Made by a program: the position numbers and the translations under genes. A DNA stretch of 64,000 nucleotides from Euphorbia lathyris. Lineage: Eukaryota; Streptophyta; Magnoliopsida; Malpighiales; Euphorbiaceae. Positions 31,453-42,940 of this stretch are shown here, in pieces. The notes under the pieces were generated by a model that was not told the DNA's origin, did not search any database, and was given only the letters and a program-made list of their open reading frames with translations. The stretch is taken from positions 85,763,501-85,827,500 of the forward strand of contig NC_088916.1 of NCBI RefSeq assembly GCF_963576675.1. The letters run 5' to 3'. Numbering within the stretch: position 1 is the stretch's first letter; every line of letters starts with the position of its first letter.

Positions 31453-31993
31453 TTAAGGTGCAAAAATATCCTAACTTTTGGGTCATAAGCAATCTTGCCC
31501 CAAGGTCCAAAATGTCGAAAATGGTGCAATTTTATCCTAACATTGGAAACCAAGAACAATTTTACCCCTAGCATTGATAAATTGGGTCAATTTGATAAAT
31601 AATTTATCAAACGATCTTGTCATTAATCTTTGCGTCAAATCACAACATATGATGGGATGTGAAAAAATATATAAAAAAGTACAGTTTTTTTTTTGTACAA
31701 ATTGGACTAAAAATTCAAAAAATTCACCAAATTTATAATTTTAATCTCCAATTCTACTATTAAATTATAAAAAACATGAAATCATTTTTTAAAACGAATT
31801 GAAATGCAATTGTTGCAGAATAAGGAAAAAAATATCTGTGTTTTATAATAATGTCTCAAATCGACCCAAATTATCAACGTTATGAGTAAAATTGCTCTTG
31901 GCTATTGATGTTAGGGGTAAAATTAGACAATTTTAGACGTTATGGGTAAAATTGCTCCTAACCGAAAATATTATGGGTATTTTTAGACCTTAA
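31453..31993. mobile_element. MITE with long inverted termini, copy in block A
   Basis: The roughly 540-bp element has imperfect termini of about 70 bp: it starts TTAAGGTGCAAAAATA and ends TATTTTTAGACCTTAA, with internal repeats of 'gggtaaaattgctc' type on both ends. No coding sequence is seen. It lies immediately upstream of the F-box start, so it may contribute promoter sequence. Copies at 57762-58281 and, partially, at 15595 show it is a repeated family; the superfamily is not certain. Confidence 0.7.
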
Positions 31994-32310
31994 CACCAAA
32001 AACTATATTCAAAATATTATACGGAACAATTTGGATTGATTATAGTCAAAATGAGTTATTGTACTACGTGGATATATGGATATGATACAAAATGTATCAA
32101 AGTTTTCGAAAAGTATCATTTTACCCTCAATATTTATGAAATGTATCAATAAATGACTAATTAGATATTAAAATTTGTCAATTAAATCTCATCCATTAAT
32201 GGTTGAGATTACAACTCCACCAACTCTAGAGGATCCCTACCCACCAATTTAAGTCTGAATAACGCAACTTGACACCTCAATTTTTGTGAAATGGTACCAA
32301 TTACCCCAAG

Positions 32311-33006
32311 TTTTTAATTTAGCTCACTTCATTATTCTTTAAGGTTCTATTTTCACGTACATTCACGTAAAATTTAACTAAAATTCGTTATTCTTTAGGG
32401 TTATATTCTTCCGTGCATTTGCGATAAATTTTAACCCAATTATGGTGTTTACCTTTTGGGGGTTGTTTAATTCAATTCACGTCTTTACTATTCACGTACA
32501 CTATCCACGTTTTTATTATTCACGTGCATAAAATTCATGATTTCTAAAAAAAAAGAAAAAAAAATTCACTAATCATGCATAAAATTCATAATTGCGAAGA
32601 ATGTTCACAATGCATAGGATTCACGTTTCTAGCTAAAGAATTCGCAAACATCTTAAATATTAGCATGCAAATAATATTCAAGCGGGGTTCTTAAAGCCTA
32701 AAAGTCCTTGAAAAAATAAACAAAAGAGGCACTTACCTGATTTATGTTAGGTCCTGTTGAGGTGAGAGCCTGGATCATGGAAGGGAGTAATATTCAGCAG
32801 GTGCTCGAAAACCACCTTCATGCCCTTCGTACCGTCGTATTTACTCGGCACCATCGCAAAGAACTCAAATGATAGTGAGAGAGAGAATGTGTGGGGTTAA
32901 AATGGACCCCCACCACCCTTTTATAAGGGTAAAAAATGGCATTTTTGTAATTAGAGAAAAATGTACAATGTGACATAAAGGTAAAAAGTAAATAAATAAT
33001 TACCGG
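32311..33006. other. No established gene; weak minus-strand exon candidate
   Basis: On the minus strand a TATAAAAGGG sequence near 32925 precedes an ATG at 32854 that opens a 35-codon frame. It reads MVPSKYDGTKGMKVVFEHLL and ends at 32747, shortly before a GGTAAGT donor-like site. I recognise no family, and the support is only positional. The rest of the stretch holds nothing identifiable. Confidence 0.25.
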
Positions 33007-33318
33007 ATGCACAAATCTCCAAATTGCAGTCTGTTTCAGCCAGTGGTTATGCTAAACAATGATTGTTATCAAGGGAGGCGACTCCAGACGATAGTGAAAA
33101 TTTACCAAACAGTGGCACCAGTCAAAATACAGACAACAGTCGACAGAAAAATATTTTTTGACTCAAAAGAGCTCCGAACGAAAGGGTAAGGTCTTTCCTA
33201 TCAATGATTTCATTACACGAAATAGTAACTCCAGTCAAAATACAGATGATAGTAGGTCAAAATTCCAAATCGCTCAAGAGAGCACTCGCTTTAGGGTCAA
33301 TTTAGAAACCTAAACAAG

Positions 33319-33636
33319 ATATATACCAGCGGTCGATTTAGAGACTATGGTTGCTAGAAAGAGGAATATACCTGCAGTCGATTTATAGACTATGGTCGCT
33401 AAAAACAGCTATATACCTGCGGTCGATTTAGAGACTAGGGTCGCTAGAAAGAGCTATATACCTGCGGTCGATTTAGAAACTAGGGTCGCTAGAAAGAGCT
33501 ATATACATGCGGTCGATTTAGAGACTAGGGTCGCTAGAAATACCTATATACCTGCGGTCGATTTAGAGACTAGGGTCGCGAGAAGGAGCTATATACCTGC
33601 GGTCGGTGTAGAGACTAGGGTTGGATGGTCGGCTTA
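33319..33636 (+). repeat. 45-bp tandem repeat, about seven units
   Basis: Units of 45 bp (core ATACCTGCGGTCGATTTAGA) follow head to tail. Because 45 is divisible by three, one frame stays open through the later units, encoding a 15-residue repeat with VDLETRVAR. The first two units carry stops or base changes. The array lies between the end of the missing coding region and the polypurine tract, where Tat/Ogre elements commonly hold variable tandem repeats. Confidence 0.9.
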
Positions 33637-33839
33637 GAGACCTGGGACAAGAAATCGCGCAGAGAGATCAACGCTCGCCGCCGATGCAAGTACTGGGGAC
33701 AAGTTGAAGGCCCACGACATGGAGGTCAGGTATTTTCCCTCCCACTCTATATGTGTCTTTTAGTTTAATAAGTTTCACATTGCATGTGTTGTATTTACGA
33801 AATGGTTTTCGAAAAAGCACACACATCACTGTCAAAATA

Positions 33840-33855
33840 GGAAAGTAGGGGCAAC
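33840..33855 (+). promoter_or_regulatory. Polypurine tract of Tat/Ogre element
   Basis: The purine-rich stretch GGAAAGTAGGGGCAAC lies directly before the LTR start and fits plus-strand priming sites of this lineage. Confidence 0.6.
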
Positions 33856-34049
33856 TGTAGACACCGAGTCGGAGGAGCTATGATGAAAACCCACGATAAA
33901 ACAGCCAAAGCGGTTGATTCCATTAGTTCAAAAATTTAAATCAAGAAAAATCTTAGAGAGTCGGCACTTGTGAGTCCCACTAACAAATTCAATATCTCCC
34001 GGATGACGTCGGGTATGTTCACCGTTTTATCGGTGGACGAGAAGGCCCC

Positions 34050-34655
34050 GGAAGTCGGACGTCGATCGACGAATAATGAATGGCACTCCCGATAGGCGAG
34101 CGTCGTCTCTTGTGCGCCAAACACGGAGCTCGGCATGTCAAACGCTCGTCCGATGGACGTTTGACGCACGCTCGATGCTCGTTCGGCGATCGACCAACTC
34201 ATTGTACGAACGTCCAATGCACGGTGGGCGTTGCCCAACAAGCATTGGGCGTACGTCCAACAGACGCTGGGCGTCGCCCAACTCTTTAGGCGAACGCCCA
34301 ACACACGTCGGGCGTCGTCGAACCAGCGTCGGCGTCGCCCAACCAGCGTTGGGCGTACGCCCAACAAACGTTGGGCGACACCCAACAATCGATGGGCAAC
34401 GCCCAACGGCAGTTGGGCATACGCCCAACGGCTGTTGGGTGTCCGCCCAACAGATGTTGGGCGACGCCCAACGATGGTTGGGCGTGCGCTCAACCCATGT
34501 TAGGCGACACCCAACACTTGTTGGGCGTACGTCCAACGTAGGTTAAGCGTCGCCCGACGAGGGGCGGGTGACGCTCAACGTATGTTGAGCGTCACCCGAT
34601 GAGCGTCGCCCGACGAGAGGCAGGCGACGCTCAACGTAGGTTGAGCGTACATGCC
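34050..34655. repeat. Palindrome array in Tat LTR (GTTGGGCG...CGCCCAAC units)
   Basis: About 600 bp are built from near-palindromic units such as GTTGGGCGTACGCCCAAC and GTTGGGCGACGCCCAAC, repeated every roughly 30 bp, with flanking diverged versions (for example GACGCTCAACGTA...). It is far more GC-rich than the surrounding LTR. Overlapping open frames on both strands arise from this repeat and are not genes. The array ends a few bases before the TATA box. Confidence 0.88.
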
Positions 34656-34662
34656 CGACGCC

Positions 34663-34670
34663 TATAAAAG
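34663..34670 (+). promoter_or_regulatory. TATA box of Tat LTR
   Basis: TATAAAAG immediately downstream of the palindrome array is the likely LTR core promoter. Confidence 0.6.
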
Positions 34671-36967
34671 GCACGGATCCCCATGCATTTGAGGAGGATG
34701 AGCTCTTTTTGGAAAATATTTTTTCTAGAGAGAGAGTGGATTTTTTGGGAAAAATTTTATTTTTCTAAAAAAATTGAAATTTTATAAAAGTTAAATATTG
34801 GACAAAAAACACAAAAAAAACACCAAAAACCATAACTCGTGGAATCAACCGACTTCGACTGTCAATACCGATTTTGAGGTATTATCTGAGGACTAGACTC
34901 GTTTAATTTATTTATTTCGTTTATTTATTTTATTTATAGTTTTGTTTATTTATTTATTTTATTTATAATTCTAGTTATTTATTTTATTTTTCACCTTTAT
35001 TTATTCTTTCGTATTTATTTAATTTCCATCTCGTATTAAATAAACGTTTGTTCTTTTTTGAAATAAAAAACCTCGTTTTAAGTCCCGATACGAACCGTGA
35101 CCCCGTTTAAGGGTAGTTTGGGACTAAAACGTTGTAGATATAGGATTTCAAAAGATTTTTTTTAAATTAACGTTTTAAAATAAAACATTGTTTTGGGAGA
35201 CTCTGTTATAGACTATGACCCGATTTGGGTAGTTCGGGGACTAAAATGAGAGAATAAAGTAGATCTAAAGTTTTTAATAAATCTGAAAAGTATGGGAACT
35301 GTTCTGATATTCTGCCTTTTCTGTCACTAAAAGCAGTTTAGTGACGGGTTTTCCGTCGTTAAAGCTGCTGGAACTTATAAAATGCGCTTTTACCCCCTTT
35401 TTCTTAACCTTTTGGCATTTATTCTTATATATATGTATATATGATTATGTAATATGTTTATTAAAATTATTTTTGGGGTATGTAACTAATAATTACTTAT
35501 TATGTATTTTCTTATTTTGTATATTTGGGGATCATTTTCATTAATTTGGTTTTGTAAGACTATATGTATATGTATATGTTTTCTTTAAATTCATTTAAAC
35601 TATATTAATTATTACTTTGGGGGGTTATTTTCTATGAATCCACTATGTAAAAACTATTTTAAACTAAAGGTTATTTTCTTATTTATGAATCTTATTCATT
35701 ATTTTTACATGTTTTTCAATTAAAATAAAAGTGTATTATATCTAGTATTATATTCATTACTATTTTTACCTATTAGTAACCATAGTGTACATATCTTCTC
35801 TTTACCTCATTTTTAATCTATAGATATAATTACCATTTTTACTAAAAATGTATATATATATGTGTATATATTCCTTCTTTTCCCTTTGACATCTATAGGT
35901 ATATATTTCAAATGTATTTGGTTGGGTGAGTTTTGGACTAAAATGGTTAATTGTTATAACTATGTTTGTATTGTTTAAAGGGGAGTAAGGATTAAAGTGA
36001 GTGAAAATGTGAAAAACAAACCACCAAAAAGATTTTAATTTGATTATGTAAATTAAAGGTATTTGGAGACTTTCAAAATGTAAATAAGAGTTTTCAACAT
36101 CTTATTTTTGGTTCCAAATGGTTTTCTAAACGTCGCGTTTTGAAACCTTAATCCATTCCAACAATGGATTAAGCGAGCCTTGTAATTAATCGTTTTTTTT
36201 GTAAATAATAGAGTTTTGAATCGTTTTACGTTTAAACGGTTTTGTACAAAAATAAATGGACTTGTATGCTTAATCACGTTTTTGGTTGAATGTGCATTTT
36301 TCACGTTTTCAAACACTCGAGTCGTTCCAACGGCGGTTCAAGTGAAAAGCAAGTAAATCCACGGGGTTTTGAAACGTGCCTAAATCGTTCCAACGGCAAT
36401 TAAGGCACGAACCATGAAAATAAACACGTTTTGGGAAGAGATACTAGTTTAGATTTGATGTGTATAGCTTAGAAAGATATTCATATGTTGTAATTAATCA
36501 ATTCTTCTACCTCCCTCCTTCTTTTACATACTCTAAATTCATGCAAATGGGTGATTCTTTATTAAAGTGGCTTTCAATAATATATCTTAAAACAGTTTTC
36601 AAAACGAGAAAGAAAAGGTTTCAAATGAATTTTAAACTTAAAGAAATATGTGATTAGTCCATTAGCGCCTAACATGCTAAGTAGGAGGCCGGTGGTTCAG
36701 AATCGGGCGATGTCGGGGTGCCTAGTAGCCTTTCTCTAGAAAGGATCTAACCTTCTCGGCTCGTACCTAATTTCCCGAACCCTCACCGGTCTCCCGCAAG
36801 GGATCGGTGTTCATTTCCCATTCGCGGGTGGCGACTCTTCCATACTCCGAGCTCTGGCCCTGCCGAGCAGCTTGATTCCACGATTGGTTGCTTTCAGCGT
36901 CAATCACAGCATCTGTCGTCAACGGTGTCCACCCCCGGGTCTTCCAGGCGAGGCCGTGGCACCTACA

Positions 36968-37309
36968 TGTGTCTAAATTTTTTATTGTGTTATTAATATA
37001 ATTACAAATAAAAAAAAAATTCGAAAGTGCTTCAATTTATCATAAAACTTGTTTGGAATGTATAATATGACAATTAAATAATAGTCAAACTAGCCTTTTC
37101 AAATTTTTAATATAATAATGCTAAAATTGATCTTGTTTGGAAACGTAGGATTAAAGTTGAACTATTTCATGCGTTAAGGCTAAATTTGCAATTTTAAAAA
37201 AAATGTTAGAGTCAAATTTCGTCATTATGTTTTTTTTTAATTACATATTAAAATCTATTAACTTAAATAAAAATGCAATTGTTAAATTTTAAAATATATA
37301 AACAAAATG
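36968..37309. other. No gene identified
   Basis: AT-rich sequence between the Tat LTR and the next duplicated segment. Confidence 0.4.
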
Positions 37310-37810
37310 ATTCCTCCACATAAACCCTAGCAGATAAAAGTTAATTACAATTATACCCTCCCAAATCTCATATATAAACAAAATGATTGATGAACAAAAA
37401 CCATATACCCCCAAATCTCATATATCTGGAGCAACTCTTCACCAACATTGCATCAAAAGTTTCTTTTATTCTCTATCTCAGTTGTATTTAGTTAGGAAAG
37501 ATGAACGAGTTCTCGATCTCACCCATCAAATAAACAATAGCTTTCACTTATAGAAGAGTCGTTGTTTTGCCTGGGCTTTTCCAGGACTGTATGTATACTC
37601 TCTCTCATTAGTTGTATATATGTTAATTTGATGTGATTCAAAACTTTGCCTAATGTCTTTCACTGATTTTTAGTTTCTTTTTCTAATCTACTGAAAGCTC
37701 CTAATTTTAATATATGTGTATGGCTTTTCAATTTGAACTTTGAGCAGCACCATTAAGTTTATACATATAATGATTTATCGAATTTGTTCTTTTGCCTTAT
37801 GAAGTTTCCG
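37310..37810 (+). repeat. Duplicated segment matching 58775-59240
   Basis: The segment shares a leader-like sequence with 58775-59240: 'taccctcccaaatctcatatataaacaaaatgatt', 'agctcttcaccaacattg'-like text, and a short ATG frame (MN-FSIS) stopped at the same codon in both. A shared 'tttgttcttttgccttatgaagttt' marks its end. In the 58-kb copy a B3-domain relic follows, so this is probably the 5' flank of a related REM gene. Confidence 0.7.
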
Positions 37811-38940
37811 AACCTACATATATTTTTAGAAGGATATGACTATTCAGTTATTTTTTTAAATCAAAACCAAAGGAGAAATCTGAATAGATCTACCTTGCAA
37901 TGTTTAAGAAAATAAATAAAAATTCAAAAATATCTAGAATGATAGTGAAAAATCAGAATCCATTTAGAAAACACGATTTTAACTGAGTTTATATTGTGTA
38001 GGAAATATGACATTGAAGAAACATGAAGAAAATTCATGTCAAGATATGAGTGATTCAACAGATCTTCAGAAACAGGAAGAAAGAAAAAAATATATATTCT
38101 AGCACTGATTGCAGAATGTGGCTGGCGAAGAAGAAAACGATCCTTTCTTACAACAAATGATGAGAGGCTGCAATTAACTTGAGGTTTTGAATTAATAATT
38201 TATTTTTTTATTAACATGTCCCTCTTACAATTAAATTTGCATTATTTAAAAATTTATGTTTCAAAACAGTTTGTTTGATTGGTTGGTTCATTGTGTTATT
38301 ACGTTGTATCATCAAATGCCCGTGTCAAATTTTATTTATTTTCAGAAGTTCATCTGTAGTCCTTGTTTCATATTGATATTTTGGTTTTGCTGATTTTTTT
38401 TTCTATTGCTCAAACTGTTCAAACTTGATGAAACCCATATTGCAGGAACATGCTTGTTTAACTAGATTATGATTAGTTCAATTAGTTTTGGCCTTATCTT
38501 CCTGACAAGATTATGGTTGTTTAACTTGTCATCAGTTTATGGTCATCTGTTCATACTACTCATTCATGCTATCTCAATTTGAGATTTATTGTATTTGGGT
38601 CAATTTATCAAAATTTGTCAACTTGAGGGTTTTACTATACAATTAAGTAATAGTGATATTTTAATTATTTGATAAGATGTTAGTCTATTTGTTTAACCAC
38701 ATTTTGATTTGGATTTCCTTTATTTTTTTGCTTATGGAATTTTTTTTTTCTGAATCTCGAATTGCAGGTTTGATTTGTATTTGCAGATTCGTGAAAAAGA
38801 AGATATGTACTGCTGCAGCTTTTAAGAAAGAAGCCAATGTTTGTACAAAACCTGCTGGTAACCGTTCTTTCTCTTCAAATCCAAGGAATTTGAATTTGTT
38901 TTATTTTTCTATTTCATTGAGAAATCATATTTAATTGGAT
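37811..38940 (+). pseudogene. Exon-like remnants, possible REM-family relative
   Basis: The region includes a charged open stretch at about 38005-38095 (Lys/Glu/Gln-rich), the block shared with 233-361 at about 38095-38200, and a candidate small exon at 38791-38861. The last is framed by TTTGCAG and GGTAACC and reads KKKICTAAAFKKEANVCTKPAG. I recognise no complete domain. The link to REM/B3 genes is only positional, through the duplicated leader at 37310. Confidence 0.3.
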
Positions 38941-39195
38941 TTTTTCCTTTCTTCCTTTTGGTACAAAGAATTAATGATTTGATTAGTGCCTCGTATTGAT
39001 GGCTTCTGGTTGAAGTTACTCTTAATTTTTTTTTTGGTTTAATAAGTCTGTTACCTCATACAAGGTCTAAAACTTAAATTGATTACTGAACTTTTAATAT
39101 TGTTCTTGTTCAATTGCATTCAATATACTATATTTGGTTTTTGGAGGACATTTCAAATTGAACCCTAGCCGCCGCCGCACCTTGCGCTGGCCACC

Positions 39196-40353
39196 ATGGC
39201 CGCTATGGCTCCTTTCCCTGTGGATCCTCTAGATGCTTATTGTGACATTCGAGTTCTCTTCAATCCAAAGCTGCATTTTGACGCCCATCCGCCCAATCCT
39301 GTCTCAAAGCAGAACCAGTCCCATATCGAATCATACGCGTCTGTAGTGAGAAGCGGAGATGTCGGGGTCTTGAACTCGACGGCCACGATATCAAACATCG
39401 GAGGTATAAAAACTGTCCGAATTAACCAAGCGGGTTACGATCGGAGGGTGGCGCTGTGTTCTACATCCTTGATTGGCCGCTTAATCTTGAGTAAAGGGGA
39501 CGCTCCGTGGAAGGTTGCTGACCTTAAACAAAGTTTGTCCAAGCTCTCGGGTATTGTAGGAGAATGGAGGTTAATATCGATTGGAAGGGGATTCTACCAT
39601 GTGGTTCTTCATTCGCAGGAGATGAAACAACAAATCTTCTCTAAAGGAATCGTTAATGTCAAGTCAGGCACTTTCTGACTGCAACCATGGATTCCAGACT
39701 TCGACCCTTTCGCGGAGAAATCAACAAATGCACAGGTATATGTTAGATTATACTCGTTACCCTGGGAATATTGGGATCCGCAAATATTATCCGACATTTT
39801 TAAATGCTTAGGGGGGTTGATTCGGATTGATAAATCCACCTTACATGGGGACTTCAGGCACTTTGCACGAATGCTGTTAGATGTGGATCTTAACTCAGAT
39901 TTACCAGTGAAGATTGGTATTGAAAGGGATGGAAAAAAAATATGGGTTGAGGTTGTTTATGAAAAGTTGCCTAGTTTCTGTAAGGTGTGGTCTAGTATAG
40001 GGCATATGGCTTATGATTGTCGGAAGAACAGGAGGCCGCATGAAGGGTCTAAGCACCCTGAAACAGAAAAACGACCCTTGGGTGAGAAGAAGAAAACTGT
40101 GACTGCGGGATTGGAGATCCCAATGCAACATATGAATAACCGGATACTCACGGAACTTTACACCGATGGAGATATGATAGGTAATGCAGTGATACAGGTT
40201 GCCCCAGTACAGCAGGTGAATACCATGGAACCTCAGACTGAGGGAGAGGTTATGATAAACAATGGAAATACAATGATACAAGGCATTCAGATGTCAGAAG
40301 AAGAAGACACTTTGAGCACAAATGAGAAGCAGTACATGGCTGACAGTCCGTAA
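39196..40353 (+). pseudogene. LINE ORF1 (DUF4283, zinc-knuckle protein)
   Basis: ORF1 encodes a nucleic-acid-binding protein of the LINE particle. The reading contains the DUF4283 pattern (ISIGRGFYHVVLHS, WIPDFDP, VYVRLYSLPWEYWDP) and then a CCHC-type segment, FCKVWSSIGHMAYDC, in which the second Cys of the knuckle is Trp. An in-frame TGA at 39676 splits the frame, and after 40353 further coding-like sequence (to about 40587) is broken by stops. Both nonsense and zinc-ligand loss indicate an inactive protein. Confidence 0.8.
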
Positions 40354-40583
40354 ATTTGGGATTCAAAGAATGAATGTGACAGTTTTGCTTGAGCCTCGTC
40401 GCCAGGAAATGATAACTTGCCTTAATCTGCCAGCTCTTGGGTAGACATGGTGGACGAGGAAGAGGAGGGAACGTGGGAAACCGTAACATCGAAGAAAGAA
40501 AGGAGAAACAACAGGAATGCGGACAATGCTAGCAACACCTCAACCCGAACTAAGCGGGTCAGGAAAATCCCGATCCGATATAC

Positions 40584-41312
40584 ATGATAGTTCTGTATTG
40601 GAACTGTCGTGGTATCCTTAATCTGGATACGAAACGCTACTTATCCAACTTGTGTCATAAACATAAACCAGACATAATGTGTTTGGCAGAGCCGATGGTG
40701 GATTTCGATTCAATACAGGCTTCTTACTGGAGTAATTTAGGAATGAGTCTTATTTCCACTAATCAACGGGATCGTCCGTATTTGTGGGTTTTTGTTCATT
40801 CCCATTCACTTGCAATTTTTTTTGTCTGTAGTGTTCATGATCAATTTGTTTTACTTGAGAGGGCTGATGTGGATCATTCGAATTTTGTTTGTTTGGTCTA
40901 TGGCAGTGTGTGGGCTAACAGGAGGCTGGCTTTGTATCAAAGGATTGAAGAGTTGCATCTTCAGTTTGCTGGTCCATGGATCACCATTGGTGATTTCAAT
41001 GCAATCAGTGGTTCGCACGAGAAAACCAGGTGTGTTCCTGCTGCACGGCCGTGTCGTGAGTTTCGGGATTTTATTGAAAATAACAGTTTCATTGAAAGCC
41101 CAATGCAGGGTCTGTTTTACACTTGGTGTAATGGGAGATCGGGGGCCGCCCGGGTTGAGAGTAAATTGGATAGGGCCCTTATTTCTATGAATTTTACCGA
41201 TTTCTGGGACAGGTTCAGCAGCACTGTTCTGACCCGGCATTTATCTGATCATTGTCCACTCGTATTCAATTGCACGCGGAAGCAACCTGTGGTTAGCAGA
41301 TTCCGTTTTTAG
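40584..41312 (+). pseudogene. LINE ORF2, endonuclease domain
   Basis: ORF2 starts at an ATG, with MIVLYWNCRG, a typical plant L1 endonuclease start. Catalytic landmarks are intact: Asn in WNCRG, Glu in LAEPMV, Asp and Asn in IGDFNAI, and Asp and His in SDHCPL. This domain nicks target DNA for target-primed reverse transcription. The frame stops at a TAG at 41310 but continues in register from 41316, so the break is a nonsense codon. Confidence 0.88.
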
Positions 41313-42940
41313 TCTATGTGGTTGACTCATGCCGGCCTTCGAGATTTAATTTCTAATTTCTGGCATGGGGATCATGACCGCCACCCTCCAATGCAATACC
41401 TCTGCAACAAGCTCAAGCTCCTTAGACCTGTTCTGCGACTTTGGAACAGGACTGTGTTTGGAGACCTTAACGTTAACATCGAAGCGGCCGAGGCGACGCT
41501 GGCTGGTATTCATGAGGATATTTCAATTCAAGTTATGTCTGCGGAACTGCATCGCAGAGAGCTTGACTCTCACTCTAATCTTGATAGGGCCCTTCACAGC
41601 AAGGAAATTTACTTCCGCGATTGAAACAGAGTCAGATGGCTAGTAGACGGAGATAGAAACACATTGTTTTTTATCGTGTTGCTCAGATTCGTAAAGCTTC
41701 CGCTGGTATTCACACCTTACAGATTAACGGTCAGTTAACTACCGATCCGCAAGCAATAGCTACGCACATCAACGATTTCTATTCAACTTTGTTCCGCAAT
41801 GACATGAATTCTCCAAGGGACTTGGCTCCGATTTTTGATGATATACCTCGGTTAGTAACTGACTCTGAGAATCACTCTCTAACTGTTTGTCTAGATTTTG
41901 TTGAGGTTTAGAGAGCGGTTTTCTCTAAGCATAAGGATAGTGCCCCTGGTCCAGACGGATTCACTGGTGCATTCTTTCAGCATTTCTGGGATATTGTCGG
42001 TACTGATGTCTATGCAATGGTTTTCAGTTTTTTTGCTTCTGAGACTATCCTACCAGGTTTGAACTCAAGTTTGATGGCCCTCATCCCAAAGACTGACAAT
42101 GCGATTACAATTGAGCAATATAGACTGATTGCAATGAGCAACTTCTACTACAAGATTATATCAAGGATCCTGGCCGACCGTTTGGCTAGCATTGCTTCCC
42201 GCATTATCTCAGATAACCAGTTTGGTTTCATTTCGGCCAGGAGTATTCACCACTGTATTGCGATGGCTTCAAAAGGAACCAATATGCTAAAAAAACATTA
42301 TTTTGGAGGCAATATGGCCTTAAAAATTGACATTAGAAAGGCTTTCGACACTCTGGATTGGTCTTTCCTCCTAACGGCACTTGAAGCGTTTGGGTTCTCT
42401 CTTCAATTTCGGGATTGGATTCTCAACATTCTCTCTTCTACAAGAATTTTGATTCTTTCAGGCTCTGGCATTAACGGTTTTTTCAAATGCTCTAGAGGTG
42501 TGCGACAAGGGGACCCCCTCTCTCCGATTTTATTCTGCATTGCTGAGGATTTTCTCAGTCGTTGACTGCTCAATTTGGGCACCACTGGTAAGTTAGCGCC
42601 CATGAGTTACACTAGACAAACTAATATCCCTATGCGTCTCTTGTATGCCGATGATGTTCTTCTGTTCTGTCAGGCAAGTGTGGGTAATGTAGGTGCTATC
42701 CGGGAGGCTTTCAATCTTTACGGATATCTCTCTAGACAGATGGTGAACTGGGAAAAGTCTGATATTTTTTTGGGAAGTGCAGTGCCTCACAGGCGTGGTC
42801 TGCGTCTCTCTGATATGGTTGGAATGAAGCGCGGTTACCTTCCTTTTCGATACCTAGGTGTGCCGCCTTTCTTTGGGATGCTGCGAAGTAGATACCTTGC
42901 TGGCATCAGGGATAAAATTCTGGAACAGTTCACTCGTTAG
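41313..42940 (+). pseudogene. LINE ORF2, reverse transcriptase domain
   Basis: After a linker broken by a TGA at 41622 and a one-base loss in a T run near 41670, the RT domain follows. It shows APGPDGFTGAFFQ, LIPKTDNA, QYRLIAMSNFYYKIISRILADRL, DIRKAFDTLDW, VRQGDPLSPILF and the intact catalytic LLYADDVLLF. A TGA at 42563 and a TAG at 42938 interrupt it. The active-site residues survive although the frame does not. Confidence 0.88.

Larger units (their letters stand above)
29596..32310. repeat. Segmental duplication block A (with F-box gene)
   Basis: This block matches 51006-51088 joined to 56016-58500 in the same orientation, including non-coding flanks, an F-box gene and a MITE. Block A lacks the 4.9 kb CACTA insertion of block B. 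It carries about 100 bp (near 32145-32250) that block B lacks, and a short tandem repeat near 30030-30085. Similarity between the blocks is high but interrupted by small indels. Confidence 0.9.
33007..36967 (+). mobile_element. Tat/Ogre-type Ty3/gypsy remnant: 3' internal end plus LTR
   Basis: An LTR at 33856-36967 begins TGTAGACACCGAGTCGG and ends GGCACCTACA. It is preceded by a polypurine tract (GGAAAGTAGGGGCAAC at 33840-33855) and by non-coding internal sequence with 45-bp tandem repeats. This arrangement and the 3.1 kb LTR are typical of the Tat/Ogre/Grande group. No 5' LTR, gag or pol is present in the window, so it is a truncated 3' end. The left boundary near 33007 is approximate. No target duplication can be tested. 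Confidence 0.7.
33856..36967 (+). repeat. Tat/Ogre LTR (3.1 kb)
   Basis: It begins TGTAGACACC and ends ACCTACA. It contains a palindrome array (34050-34655), a TATA box (34663), a long AT-rich middle, and a GC-richer 3' end with 'ggtgtccacccccgggtcttcc'. Large LTRs of this kind are usual in the lineage. Confidence 0.7.

Noticed and set aside
33319..33636. CRISPR-like array
   Set aside because: Units are contiguous 45-bp direct repeats without unique spacers, in a plant retrotransposon 3' region.
34076..34546. Long overlapping open frames on both strands (up to 185 codons)
   Set aside because: They run through the GC-rich palindrome array of the Tat LTR. Low stop-codon density there is a composition effect, and the translations are simple repeats of the array.
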